Positions 1 through 11,446 of a stretch of 64,000 bases of DNA are shown here, in pieces. The stretch comes from Ailurus styani. Taxonomy: Eukaryota; Chordata; Mammalia; Carnivora; Ailuridae. The first letter of the stretch is position 1, and each line of letters starts with the position of its first letter. The stretch lies in contig LNAC01000032.1 in NCBI GenBank assembly GCA_002007465.1, forward strand, positions 7,184,519 through 7,248,518, written 5' to 3'. A program made the translations under genes and the position numbers. The notes beneath the pieces are model-generated. The model worked only from the letters and a program-made list of their open reading frames with translations, was not told where the DNA came from and did not search any database.

Positions 1-246
1 GGTGGTTCTCAACCGTGGCTGCACATATGATCACTTGGTTGCTGGGCTTCCCTTTTAGGAAGTCTGTTGGATGCTGCTAGAGTGTCACCTGGGTTCTCCA
101 ATATATTTTTTAGAACTTCCAAGGTGATTCCAGGAGGGAAGCAGATTGAGAGCCACTGAGTTAGGCACTTAGGTCTACATTATGTTAAGTTCTATAACAA
201 AGAAAAAACAGAATTTTGCTGGCTCATAGAAGGAAATACAGTCATA

Positions 247-284
247 TTTTTGAGAGAGAGAGAGAGTAGGGGGAGGGGCAGAGA

Positions 285-325
<41 letters not shown>

Positions 326-447
326 TTAAGCAGGTTCCATGCCCAGCACAGAGCCTGACGTTGGGCTCAGTCTCACAACCTTGAGATTGTGACCTGAGCT
401 GAAATCAAGAGTTGGACACTTAACCCACTGAGCCACCCAGGAGACCC
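247..447 (-). mobile_element. CAN SINE (carnivore tRNA-Lys-derived)
   Basis: The head reads as reverse complement at the right end ('actgagccacccagg'). The GA-rich body at the left is expanded to an almost pure (GA)n run at about 286-323. The copy is divergent. Confidence 0.9.
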
Positions 448-917
448 TGATCAAACATAGTTCTTACAGTGAACTTCTAGCAGTTTCGGAACAAAAGTGT
501 AAAATCTGCAAGTAAGACTTTGGCCTGGGAAAATGGCCTCTCAACACAGACCATGTTTTCTAGGTTCCCTTGCAGTGCAGTGTGTCCATGTGACTGATTC
601 CTGGGTAAGAGGATGTGAGTAGAAGATCTGTGTGCAACTTCAGGCTTTTGCTCTTGGAAAGGTTCTCTCCTCTTCCCCGGGTCTGTCTTCTCACTTACTG
701 AAACAATGCATGTGATGGTAAGCCACACTGGATTATATGGCTAAAGACAAAAAGATAAGAGGAACGGAGACCTGGATGATTTTACAGAGCAGAGAAATCA
801 TACCTGCTCAGTTTTATGTGAGAGCAGAATGAACTATCAAATTCAAGCTTCTGCTGCTTTGAGTCTCTGTCATATGCAGTCTGTACCATATCTTAATTAA
901 CTGTTCCTTCAACTTGC

Positions 918-1012
918 AATTTTTTTAATATAAATATTTTATTTATTTATTCATTTTAGTGAAAGAGAGTGTGCGTGAGCAGAGAGGGATGGAGAGAGAA
1001 GGGGAGGGAGAG
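918..1012 (-). mobile_element. CAN SINE fragment
   Basis: Only the tail and GA-rich part are present (T-rich, 'tattttatttatttattc', then 'agagagtgtgcgtgagcag'). The tRNA-like head is missing, so this is a truncated copy. Confidence 0.6.
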
Positions 1013-1084
1013 GTTGTTCATATCTTTTTATCTTCATCTTGCTGTTCCCTGTACCTGAACTGCTTTTTCTTTCTTTTTTTTTTT

Positions 1085-1625
1085 CTGAACTGCATTTTCA
1101 ACTACACTTTCTCCATTATCCAGCTAAACGCCTACTCATTTTTTAAAACTCAGGTTAAATATGACTCTCTCTAGGAAGTCTTCCTCAATATTTCAGTGTA
1201 GAAGTGAGAATCCTTTTATGATTGCTCTCAATAGACCTTGTACCTAATTACAATAATGACAATATACACACTTTATTGAGTATCTACTGTATGTCATGTA
1301 CTTTAGATTTGCTTTGCATAAAATAGCTCATTTGTTCTCACAATAGTTTTATGGGGTGTGTGCATTAAACTCATTTTATAGATGAGAAATCCAGACTTGG
1401 AGAGAAAGGCTAGATAATTTGCCCTCGTTCAGAATATGAGAGTAAATCAGAGAGCTGGAATGCAAAGACAGATAAATCTGGTTCCAATTCCATGTTCTAT
1501 CTACCCTGCCTTTATTATAGCACTTCTCATAAGGCCTCACATTTATTTGTTTACATGTTCACCTGGTCCAATTATGCTCTGGATTCCTCACCTCTAGCTC
1601 ATTGAGGGAGCTCAGTATATACACG
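1085..1625 (+). mobile_element. L2 LINE 3' region, split by a MIR
   Basis: The pieces at about 1085-1235 and 1511-1625 resemble the 3' part of L2 ('aggttaaatatgactctctc' and a 'ctagctcattgagg' block near the 3' end). The MIR copy at 1245-1510 lies between them. Assignment is by recognition of diverged text. Confidence 0.5.
1245..1510 (-). mobile_element. MIR SINE
   Basis: Antisense MIR order is visible: 'tttattgagtatctactgta', then 'ctcacaatagttttatgggg', then 'ttatagatgagaaatc'. It appears inserted in L2-like sequence. Confidence 0.7.
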
Positions 1626-1807
1626 TTAAATTAACTGAGCTACTCAGTTTTCCTCAGTAGTTTGCCTTCCGGAGTTCTGGTATAAATGCCAGAAAGAGCA
1701 CCACACTGCAGGTGCAGGGCCAAGGGCAATCACGGTCTCGTGCTCTGATTGCTCTCTGGATCGTGTCTCTGTAATTGATCTAGGGCTCCACCTGCTCTGT
1801 GGGGCAG

Positions 1808-2105
1808 TGGATTTGTCTGCTAGGGTTGTCATCACAAAATACNGTGGGTGGGTGGGGGCGTAAACAGCAGAAATTTATTTTCTTGCAGTCCTGGGGGCTG
1901 GAAGTCCAAGATCAAGGTGCTGTCAGGGTTGGCTTCTGGGGAGACTTCGCTTCCTGGATTGTAGACGTCTGCATGCTTGCTGGGTTTCCATATGGCCTTT
2001 ACTCTGTGCCACACAGGCCTGGTATCTGTCTCTTTTTCTAAGGCTACTGGTCCTATCAGATCAGGGTGTGCCACCCTAATGACCTCATTGTTCAAGTGAA
2101 TTTCT
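1808..2105 (+). mobile_element. MaLR LTR (MLT1/MST-like), solitary
   Basis: The copy shows typical MaLR-LTR text: 'aacagcagaaatttatt', 'gggggctggaagtccaagat', then 'cctaatgacctcattg'. The 3' end is missing. An ambiguous base lies at 1843. No internal retroviral sequence is attached. Confidence 0.65.
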
Positions 2106-2442
2106 TAGCCCAAGGTGGATCCACTCCTGTCTCCAGTGCCAAGTCCGTCCTTACATAACTTTCCTTTGCTTTGAATGCTCCCTTGACCAGATACACAGTA
2201 TATCCAGTCAGCCAGTTTCAGGAAGCCAAGCCAACACTGGACTCTATACATATTTTATTTTTCCTTATTCATTTTCCTATTTTTCTCTTTTTTGTTCCTT
2301 ATTCTTTATCCAATAAAGTTTCCTGCCTTCCACCCCATTTTACAGTTTTCTGGATCCTTGGGAATAGAGGCTGCCCTCTTCATGGATCATTGGATGAAGT
2401 TGTTGGTGTCTAAACTGTTCTCTTTCATCATTTTTAATACTA

Positions 2443-2626
2443 GGGGCACCTGGGTGGCTCAGTTGGTTAAGCGACTGCCTTTGGCTTAGGTCATGATCCC
2501 GGAGCCCCAAGATAGAGTTCCGCATCAGGCTCCCAGCTCCATGGGGAGTCTGCTTCTCCCTCTGACCTTCTCTTCTCTCATGCTCTCACTCTCTCTCAAA
2601 TAAATAAATAAAACCTTAAAAAAATA
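2443..2626 (+). mobile_element. CAN SINE
   Basis: Head 'ggggcacctgggtggctcag', CT-rich body, and an AAATAAATAAATAAAACC tail. Confidence 0.93.
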
Positions 2627-2727
2627 ACACTACACAGACACAAAGCTCTCCTCCTCACTGTGTTCTCTGTACACCTTTGCCTGAATGTGTCGTTTTGTGA
2701 GGACGTACAGTACGCAGCTCAGCCTCC

Positions 2728-2945
2728 CTCATCCTTAGTTTCCTAATCTTCAAGATGGGGATAATGATAAAGTCCCATATAGTTCACAAATTTTTTTCTT
2801 TTTCTTCTTCTTTAGTGTCAAATGCAGTAATATTCAGAAAGTGCTTTACTGATTAAAGGTGCTATGTCTGAAATGTTATTTCCCCAACTGGCTGGTAAGT
2901 GTTTACTCATTTTTAAGACTCTGATTAAAGATCACCTCCACAGTG
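2728..2945 (+). mobile_element. MIR and L2 remnants
   Basis: 'ttcctaatcttcaagatggg' at about 2740 fits the middle of MIR. About 2880-2945 fits L2 ('ctcatttttaagactctgat'). Both are short and diverged. Confidence 0.35.
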
Positions 2946-3199
2946 GAGCTATTACTCTTGTTTTTCATACGTGTTGACTGGTGGATGCGTGAAGTTTTTA
3001 CATCGCCAGGGGTCAGATCTCATTTGGCTGAAATATAAAAAGAGCATAGATAATTTGCTGAAGGCTTGTATGTAACCAGCACTTGCTTTTTTAACTCTGA
3101 AAGTACATGGTCCTAAGTAAGTTGAGACATGGAGCAGACTTCTGGTTATGTCCTTCCTTCTCATCCCATTTCTCATCAGTATCGTACAGAAAAAAGTAT

Positions 3200-3520
3200 A
3201 AGATTTGAAGGTAGATCGATCAGGGATTTAAATCTTGATTCTGGGGGCTCCTAGGTGGCTCAGTCGGTTGAGCATCTGCCTTCGGCTCAGGTCATGATCC
3301 CAGAGTCCCAAGATTGGGCCCCACATTGGGCTCCCTGCTCAGCGGGGAGTCTGCTTCTCCCTCTGCCCCTTACATAACCCTCCTCTCTCTCTCTCTCTCT
3401 CTCTCAAATAAATAAATAAAATCTTTGAAAAAAGTCTTGATTCTGCAACTACCCACTTATTTGACCTTGGGCAGGTTATTTGACCTCTATGAGTCTCAGT
3501 GCTCTATGAGTCTGATAATT
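3200..3520 (+). mobile_element. MIR remnant interrupted by a SINE
   Basis: 'ttgaccttgggcaggttatt' (3460-3480) matches the MIR core. The 5' flank continues left of the SINE at 3244-3434. Confidence 0.5.
3244..3434 (+). mobile_element. CAN SINE with 11-bp TSD
   Basis: Full-length head to tail. The target duplication 'tcttgattctg' lies at 3233-3243 and 3435-3445. Confidence 0.95.
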
Positions 3521-3559
3521 CAGACAGAATTGCTGCTCTGATTTAGTTCCTACCTCTGC

Positions 3560-3903
3560 GTGGGCATCAAGTACAGGGGTTGTGGGTGCAAGAGAAAAGA
3601 GATGGGTGGTAGAGAGTGAGAGGGAGAACTACTGAGAACCACGAGGATAAGTGGCATTTGTGCTATTCTTTGAGTTTTGATTGCCATATGTGTCCCCAAA
3701 TTGGAATCCATCTCTAAAATCTATGAATCTTCTATGTTAATTTCCCACTGAGTAAAATCAGGCTTGTAATGTCATTTATAAGCAGTACTCTTTGTGTTTG
3801 GGGGAGACAGATATCATAGCTTATGCACAGAGTTCCAGGAGCTGGAGGAGGAAGCAGGAGACATGACCTTACAGTAAAGCAGGTGGGCAGGCCATGGGTA
3901 AAG

Positions 3904-3952
<49 letters not shown>

Positions 3953-4880
3953 TGTTGGTTACTGTGTTTACTTGGCCTAGAGTATAGGAGAGCTTAGATT
4001 TTCCAAGAAGGTGAAAGATTTTTTTTTTTTCACATGGGATGGAACAAAAGAAACTAACCTTCTCTGATGGTTTCAGATTTGCAGGGCTCTAAGGAATTTG
4101 AGAAGGGTGTGCCAATTGAGCAATAGTGGAAGCTTCACAAACTGAATCAACCAAGTATTTTGAGGTTTGCACAAGTACTGATTATGGTCCAGGACTTTTC
4201 AGTAAACATTTATGACATTTCTCAATTCTGAGATAGTGAAAGAAAAAAAAAAAAAAAAAAAAAAGGAAGCACCTAACAAGAAGAACCAATTTACGAAACA
4301 ACAGGAAAGGTTTTATCTTAAGACTTCCAGTAAATGTTGTTTTATTCCAAGAGGATCTGAAATGCTTACTAGTGTCTTAGAGGCTTGATCTCCTCTGCTC
4401 TAACCTGATGTTAGGCATAGATTCATTCTTTCATTAGAGTGGTTTTTTTTTTCCCAAAGGACAATGTTAACTCTTACCCATGTGGTGTTTAATGCAGGCA
4501 ATGTACATGTGGTTTGAGACTCCCGGGAAATGAGTTGACAGATATCTAAAAGCAAAGTTCTGCAGTAATGATTGGTTATAAAATTTGCATCTGGGAAAGG
4601 TGTTTTGGCACCAGGAGAGAAAAAGTGCTGGGAAATGGGAGGTATAAAAGGCAACAGTCTCCCAATCCAGACAGTACCTCCTCCATTCCATCCTTAGGGT
4701 CTGTCTTGTCCCTTGAAACACCTTACCTTGGAAAACCTTTCCCGAAGAAGGAAAATCAAGCACATATCAAAAGGTGACTGATACATTGAGTGCCTCTTAA
4801 ATTAAGGAATCAGTGGCCTTGGCTTACATTCTTTTAAGCCTGTTTCCTTCTTTGAAGAATAAAGACAATAATAATAGCTA
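3560..4880. other. Gene-free spacer
   Basis: Apart from the TG run and an A22 tract at 4243-4264, I see no coding, RNA-gene or recognisable repeat signal. Short open frames here lack coding character. Confidence 0.5.
3906..3950. repeat. (TG)n microsatellite
   Basis: About 22 uninterrupted TG units. Confidence 0.97.
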
Positions 4881-5265
4881 TGTCTAGTGAGCATCAACCA
4901 GGTGCTTCACATTCATTATTTTTGGTCTTAAATAAAACAACTGTACAGGGGCACCGAGGTGGCTCAGTCCGTTTAGCATCTGTCTTCGGCTCAGGTTATG
5001 ATCTCGGAGTCCCCGGATCCTCACGTCAGGCTCCCTGCTCATCGGGGAGTCTGCTTCTCCCTCGCTCTCTGCCCCTCCCCTGACTCATGTTCTCTCTCAC
5101 TATCTCTCTATCTCAAATAAATACATAAAATCTTAAAAAAAACCCCAACCTTATAAATTAAGCATGATTTTCTCATTTACTCGAAGAGAAAATGAGGTCC
5201 AAAGTGGTTAAATAACATACCTGAAGTCATCATGAGTGAGTGCCTTAGCCAGGATTCAAGGCAGA
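4880..5265 (-). mobile_element. MIR SINE interrupted by a CAN SINE
   Basis: Antisense MIR text lies at about 4880-4947 and resumes at 5143-5265 ('gaggtccaaagtggttaaat', 'ccttagccaggattcaagg'). The CAN SINE at 4948-5142 lies between. Confidence 0.6.
4948..5142 (+). mobile_element. CAN SINE
   Basis: Head 'ggggcaccgaggtggctcag', CT-rich middle, and an AAATAAATACATAAAATC tail. It splits an older MIR. Confidence 0.92.
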
Positions 5266-6911
5266 CGTGTGGGATTGGGGGACTGACGGCCTGTTGGTGC
5301 AAAGCAGGCCTCCAGGAGCATGAGTGCTGTGGTCAGGACTGAAGTGTGAGCATGCCCTATGTGAAGGTGGTATGTACCAGGCGTTTTTCACATGTTGGTT
5401 CCTTTACCCTTTGCTTCAGGTGCCCAAACCCTGCCCGTGTCCACATTATTTCCTTCTTCAAGATAGACCTGTGTGTGTGTGTGTGTGTGTGGGATCCAGG
5501 GGTGTTCATAAGATGCCCCTGTTGATGCGGTACCCCAGTGATTAATCACGAAAAAGATGTTCAGCTCTTAGTCACTTAATTTTCATTTATGTAAGGGAAG
5601 ATCAAGTTCTATTTTTCACTGTACTTTGGGTATAGATATGAGGGGAAGCCTAAACATTGGAGGATTAGGGGAAGAGACATACTTAAAATGGAAACTATGG
5701 TACCATGTCCAGTGTATAACAGGCCAGGCCAGAGCCTCTGTAGGGGGTCCCAGGGGAGGCAGACAGTGGCCGAAGTGAAAAGTCTCTTCCCTGAGGAGTT
5801 CAGAATAAGCTGAGCATTGCAGAACAAGGGCTCAGCAGGCTGGTGTGAGATTAAAGTAAACCCGTAGGCCAGGGTCTTAAGGTGTAACGAGTTTTTTGAT
5901 TTGAAGAAAGGATCTACTTTCTAAGAAAATAGTAATGAGGCAAGATTTCTCAGGGTCAGTGGGGTCACAGCAATCCAGTAATGGTGATGTGTATCTAATC
6001 TCTGAAGGGCCTTTGACCGTATCTACCTAATAGTCTAGCTCTGATAATTCTGGGGTTGTTTGACTGATATTCTCTTTGAAAAGAACTTTGTACTATAAAT
6101 TCAAACTAGAAAGAAAAAAATAATCAATAGCCAAGGAGAAGCCACTCGGGTAAGAAGCCCTAGTTTTTGGCTGCTGAGCAGTGAAATGTATTGCAGATGG
6201 ACGCCAGGAATTAATATCAGGCTGAGAATTGGAAGCTGAACCTTCCTGGAAGGGCTCTCGGTAAGCAGTCTTTCTTCTTTCTTTGCTTTTTGCAGAAGAC
6301 CACATATATTCCCATTTTTACTGAATGGAAAAAATAGCGTGGGAGCAGATAGTGATGGCCAGAGGGACAGCTGAGTTTGGCAAATCAGCCCTGTTAAAAT
6401 CAAGAAGACAGAGTTTGGTTTAACATCTCTCTCTCTTCCTCACATTGCATCACCACTACAAAAACGAAAACGAGAACAAAAACAAGTAAGACACAACAAA
6501 CAAAAACAAAATTCCATACTAGGCTGTTAGTGATTTACTTCCACGGGGATTAAACATTACAGAGGTGGAACTAGTAGCTGTCACAGTGAGGCTATTGCCA
6601 GTTTTTTTTTTTTAGTCTGATCCAGACATGCTGTTTAATTAAAGAAGGTACAAAGTCAGGGATTCAGTATTGGGGATCTGATTATAGATCAGAATGACGT
6701 GTGGGCCTTCACCATGCCTGACGCTAGAGAGAGTGACGCAGGTCAGGACTCCGAGACCTGCAGCCTCTAGTCTGAGGAGCTGTCTCCAAAGGAATCTTCC
6801 TTACAGTTTTCTCACAAACTCTACTCTTTTTGGATCCAGGAAGGGCGCCAAGTGTTGCATATATAATTCTTGAAGATTTCCTTTGAAATTCACATCTTAG
6901 CAGTCTGTCTC
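5266..6911. other. Gene-free spacer with a short GT run
   Basis: (GT)n lies at 5469-5491. About 5650-5870 is weakly L2-like. No exon signal is convincing on either strand. Confidence 0.45.
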
Positions 6912-6925
6912 GTAATTCAATTTTA

Positions 6926-7116
6926 TTTTTTAAATTTTTGAAAAAGATTTTATTTATTTGAGAGAAACAGAGTACAAGTGGGGGAGGGGCAAAGAGAGAG
7001 GGGGAAGTAGACTCCCCGCTGAGGAGGGAGTCCCATACAGAACTTGATCCCAGGACCCTGGGATCATGACCTGAGCTGAAGGCAGTCACCTAACCAACTG
7101 AGCCACCCAGGCACCC
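6926..7116 (-). mobile_element. CAN SINE with imperfect TSD
   Basis: The head is at right ('ctgagccacccaggcaccc'). The target duplication, about 14 bp with two mismatches, is at about 6913-6926 and 7118-7131. An open frame of 121 codons across it is a SINE product. Confidence 0.92.
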
Positions 7117-8010
7117 ATAACTCAGTTTTATATCTAATATCTTTTGTACCTTGGTCTTTAGAAGCAACTTCCAAGTTAACATTCCAGGGTGTGCGTGTAA
7201 GGTTGGGGGGAGAGAGCAGATTTGAATAGTTCTTATTTTCCTTTTCATGCTTATCTCTATTTTCTGTAATAACATATATTACTTTTATAATAAGAAAAAT
7301 TCATACGAATCGTCACTCTCATTCATTTATCTTTTTAGCTCCAAAATGCTCAATAAGAGGTAGACAAATTCATAATACCAGTCATGTACAGAAAGACTGC
7401 ATGCATAAGCAAAGCAAAACAGTTTGGAGAAGTATCTCTTTACCTATTTTAATTTTGAAATAATTTTAAATGTACAGGAAAGTTACAAGAATATTACAAA
7501 GAAGTCCCAGAAATCTTTTGTCCAGAGACTGCATTTAAGTTTCCCATTATTGTAACAGTGATTTTTACGGCAAAGAGATCCTATTCAGGACAATGTGTTG
7601 CACTACCCAGTTGTCAAGGTCTCAGTCTATATCAATCTAGAACATTTCCTTAGTATTTTCTTCACTTTCAAGACCTTGATATTTTTTAATACAATAAGCC
7701 AGTCATTTTACAGAATGTCTATCAGTCTGAATCTGTCCATTGTATCCTCATGATTACAGCCAAGTTTTGCATTTTTGCAGGATATGACAGAAGTAATTCT
7801 CTGTTCTTCCCATTATATCCTATCAGGAACATACTGTGGCTCTTTGTCCCATTACCAGGGGAGTTAATAGTAATCACTATCAAGATGTATTTGCTTTGTT
7901 TTTCTATTATAAAGTTGCTTTTCCACCTACTTAATAAATATTTGTGGGGCGATACCTTGAGATCAACTAAAATCTTTTTTTTTTTTTTTACTGGTAACTC
8001 TTTTTTCTCT

Positions 8011-8239
8011 TTTTTAAAAATTTTATTTAAATTCCAGTTACTTAACATGTAGTGTAGTATTGGTTTCAGGAGTAGGATTTACGGATTCATCTCTGACATG
8101 CAACACCCAGTGCTCATCCCAAGTGGCTTTCTTAATGCCCGTCAACCACCTAGCCCTCCAACGCTCCTCCACCTCTCCTCCAGTAATCTTCAGTTTGTTC
8201 TCTATATTTAAGAGTCTCTTATAGTTTGCCTCCTTCTCT
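8011..8239 (-). mobile_element. Carnivore L1 3' end, 5'-truncated
   Basis: Contains 'caacacccagtgctcatccc' and 'ttaagagtctcttatagttt', the carnivore L1 3' tail in antisense. The A-tail is at left (T-run before 8010). Confidence 0.8.
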
Positions 8240-8420
8240 GTATTTATTATTTATTTATTTATTTGAGACAGAGTGTGAGCAGGGAGGGTGGGGCATAGAG
8301 ACTGGAAGAGAGAAAATCATAAGGAGCTGGATGCGAGGGCTCAGTCTCACAATTCTGAGATCACGACCTGAGCTGAAATCAAGAGTCAGATCCTTAACTG
8401 ACTGAGCCACCCAGGTGGGC
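8240..8420 (-). mobile_element. CAN SINE
   Basis: T-rich tail at left, body, then the head 'ctgagccacccaggtgg'. It adjoins or interrupts the L1 fragment to its left. Confidence 0.88.
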
Positions 8421-8424
8421 CTGT

Positions 8425-8721
8425 TGGTTTTTTTTCTTTAATTTTTTAATTTAAAAAATTTTTTAATTTAAATTTTTAATTTTTTATTATTTTATTTTAT
8501 TTTATTTTTATATTTATTATATTATATTTATATTATTTTAAATTTAAATAATTTATATCATAGATTTTAAATATGTATTAATTAATATATATTAAATATA
8601 TTTAAATAAATCATTTTAATATATTATACTCACATTTTATCTTATAATTTATTATTTTTAAATTTTTAAATTTAATTTAAAAAATTTTAAAATTTTAACA
8701 ATTTTTAATTTTTTAATTTTT
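8425..8721. repeat. AT-rich low-complexity block
   Basis: Nearly 300 bp of A/T only, made of degenerate 'aatttttaat' and 'atttaaa' motifs, lying between a SINE and an L1 A-tail. It probably derives from expanded, decayed A-tail sequence. Confidence 0.85.
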
Positions 8722-9212
8722 AATTTAAATTCAATTTAGTTAACATATACTGTATTATTAGTTTCAGGGGTAGAATTTAGAGATTCATCAGTTGCATATA
8801 ACACCCAGTGCTCATTACATCAAATGCTGTAATTAATGCCCATCACCCAATTACCTAATCCCCCCACTCAACTCTCCTCCAACAACCCTCACTTTGTTCC
8901 CTATAGTTAAGAGTCTCTTTTGGTTTGCCTCCCTCTCTGTTTTTACCTTATTTTATTTTTCCTTCCCTTCCTCTATGTTCATCTGTTTTGTTTCTTAAAT
9001 TCCACATATAAGTGAAATCATACAGTATTTGTCTTTCTCTGATTGATTTATTTCACTTGGCATAATACCCTCTAATTCCATCCATGTCTTTACAAATGGC
9101 AAGATTTCATTCTTTTTGATGGCTGAGTAATATTCCATTGTATATATTCACCACATCTTTATCCATTCATCTGTTGATGGACATCTTGGCTCCTTTCATT
9201 GTCATTGTGTTA
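8722..9212 (-). mobile_element. Carnivore L1 3' end, 5'-truncated
   Basis: Antisense L1 text from 'ttagttaacatatactgt' through 'catctgttgatggacatc'. It covers the 3'UTR and the last part of ORF2. Frames are broken. Confidence 0.85.
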
Positions 9213-9510
9213 TAATTCACTGCTTTTACTGTTTATTGTGATGTTCAAATTATTCCAGATTTGGCTTGTAACAGCCTTTTCAAATGGTTTCTGAGTCTGT
9301 TTGACATGCCTCTATGATTTTTTGCATATGTTCTAGGATAATCTTGTTCTTTCCTTGTTCAAGTCCTAGAATTCGCCACTTTTTCCAAGCACTTTTGTTC
9401 TACTTAGTGGAGAGTGATATTTAGAAGTGCAAGTCTGGCTGATAGATGTGCTTCTTGCTACTGAGATATTATTGCTCCCATTTCCTTTCAGTGGACAGCA
9501 TTAGAAAAAA

Positions 9511-9538
9511 ATACACACACACACACACACACACACAC
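9511..9538. repeat. (CA)n microsatellite
   Basis: About 14 CA units inside the old L1 segment. Confidence 0.95.
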
Positions 9539-9720
9539 ATGCTTCTCTATCTTAATTATTTATATTTATCTATATTGCAAAACATGAGGTCACACTTAAT
9601 GTCTCCCATTCCAGCTCAGCACCACAGGATATATTCCAGCTTTCCTTCTTTCTGTATTTGTACCTTTCTTCTCTGGCACTGAGAAATATTGCTACCATTA
9701 TCCTCATCATACTTACTTAC

Positions 9721-10881
9721 TTCTTCAATCTCTCTGAGTATCGCTCTCTTGACTTCACTAGGCTGCAGCCCCATGTGGCAACCCTCTTTGTGTGGACCCT
9801 GAGACACCCTTCTCACTCAGACACCCTTCTTGTATGGACTTCTATTTCTGCTGGGCTGGTTTCTTGTCCTCTAAGACCCTCATATGGGCCCTGGCCACCT
9901 CTTGGCCGCCATCAGGGAGAGAAGGAAAAAAGTAAAAAAGGAAAGAAGAAAGAAAGGAAGGAATCTGAAGAAATACCCAAAATGTTAATGATATAAAGGA
10001 AAGCCATTTATACAGTCATTATCTTTTTGGAAACTCAAGTTATAGATTGTGTTGTTTTATAGCCATTATTAAGGAACTGTTGCATTGAGGCCTAAAAGAA
10101 AAGTTAAAGAGTTTCTAATCAAATTCTCTCATTTAACACATATGAAATAGATATCCTGAGAAGATAAATTACTTGGAAAGCTCACATAATTAGAGGCCTT
10201 AATCTAAACAAGAAGTCAAGATACCTGAGTCCCTGGAAAGTTCTGTCTTTGCTAGATTATTCCAAGGCTATTGGAAAATGTTTTATTTATTTATTTAAAG
10301 TTTCAAATATAGTTACTGTGTTACAGTGGAAATTTGTTGTTTTTGCTTTCTTGGTATACCATTTTTCCTTTTGGGAGATGTCTTATTGCCACCATTAGTT
10401 CACTGTCAGCCATCGCCAAGTGTGGGGCTAACTCTACTCTCAGGCTCCAGAAGTGGGCATGGCCTCAGGCCTGTCTGATAAGAGTCACTGGGCACATTTG
10501 TGGAACCCTCATGAGGGAGGTTCTCTCTACTGGGATCGTTAAATTGGTAGGAGGTAAATCTGGCACTGTGTGGAAAAATACAGACCAAAGATGGACTCGA
10601 TTACAATTTAGGAAAAGGCTGTCTCTTAATGTAGCCAAGAGATGAAGAGAGCTTCCTGATGATCATCCTCAATCCCTGGAGCAGTTTGTGCATGTGACAT
10701 CCTTAAACCTCAATGTTGCATAATCCAGTAAATTCTTTTGTTTGCTTAAGGCAATTTGAATTGGGCTTCTGTTACTTGAAACCTAAAGAGTACTGCTCCC
10801 AGTTAACATCTGTCTCTAAAAGTGGGACACAGTAAAACAGAGCTGGGTTTATCTTCTGTTAACTTGATGTCAAAGAGTTCT
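9721..10881. other. Gene-free spacer with LTR-like traces
   Basis: A purine-rich stretch lies at 9915-9965. About 10690-10800 ('gcaatttgaattgggcttct') resembles the end of an old mammalian LTR-type repeat whose family I cannot name. No gene signal. Confidence 0.4.
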
Positions 10882-10894
10882 TCCTTAATACTTT

Positions 10895-11068
10895 TTTTTT
10901 TTAGATTTTATTTATTTATTTGACAGAGAGAGAAACAGCGAGAGCAGGAACACGAACAGGGGGAGTAGGAGAGGGAATGCAGGCTTCCTGCTGGGCAGGG
11001 AGCCCGGATGTGGGGACCAGGGTCTGAGCTGAGGGCAGTACTTAACGACTGAGCCACCCAGGTGCCCC
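10895..11068 (-). mobile_element. CAN SINE with 13-bp TSD
   Basis: Perfect target duplication 'tccttaatacttt' at 10882-10894 and 11069-11081. There is a small internal deletion before the head. Confidence 0.95.
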
Positions 11069-11228
11069 TCCTTAATACTTTGATACAGGATAGGGGGAGG
11101 CAATAAGAAGTATTTGTTGAATGCCTGGTCCATCAGGAAGAAAACCAGACCATTTTGCTTAATCATATAACTGCAATTTCACCCATGTGAAGTTTCTAAG
11201 TGGCGAAGATTATTACTTCACAAAACAG

Positions 11229-11446
11229 ATATATTTTTTAAAGATTTTATTTATTTATTTATTTATTTATTTAACAGAGAGAGAGAGACACAGCAAAAGA
11301 GGGAACACAAGCAGGGGGAGTGGGCGAGGGAGAAGCAGGCTCTCTGCTGAGCAGGGAGCCCCATGTGGGGCTCTATCCCATGACCCTGGGATCATGACCT
11401 GAGCTGAAGGCAGATTCCTAATGACTGAGCCCCACTTAGGTGCCCC
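11229..11446 (-). mobile_element. CAN SINE
   Basis: The ATTT tail is expanded to seven units. Target duplication 'cacaaaacag' / 'cacaaaatag' at 11219-11228 and 11447-11456. Confidence 0.94.

Larger units (their letters stand above)
7440..9720 (-). mobile_element. Ancient L1 (L1M-type) 3' region, interrupted
   Basis: 7440-7980 ('aggaaagttacaagaatatt', 'catttaagtttcccattatt') and 9213-9720 ('tggagagtgatatttagaag', 'ctcagcaccacaggatat') read as consecutive segments of one old L1 3' region. Younger L1 tails and a SINE at 7981-9212 split it. The exact subfamily cannot be fixed by eye. Confidence 0.55.
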
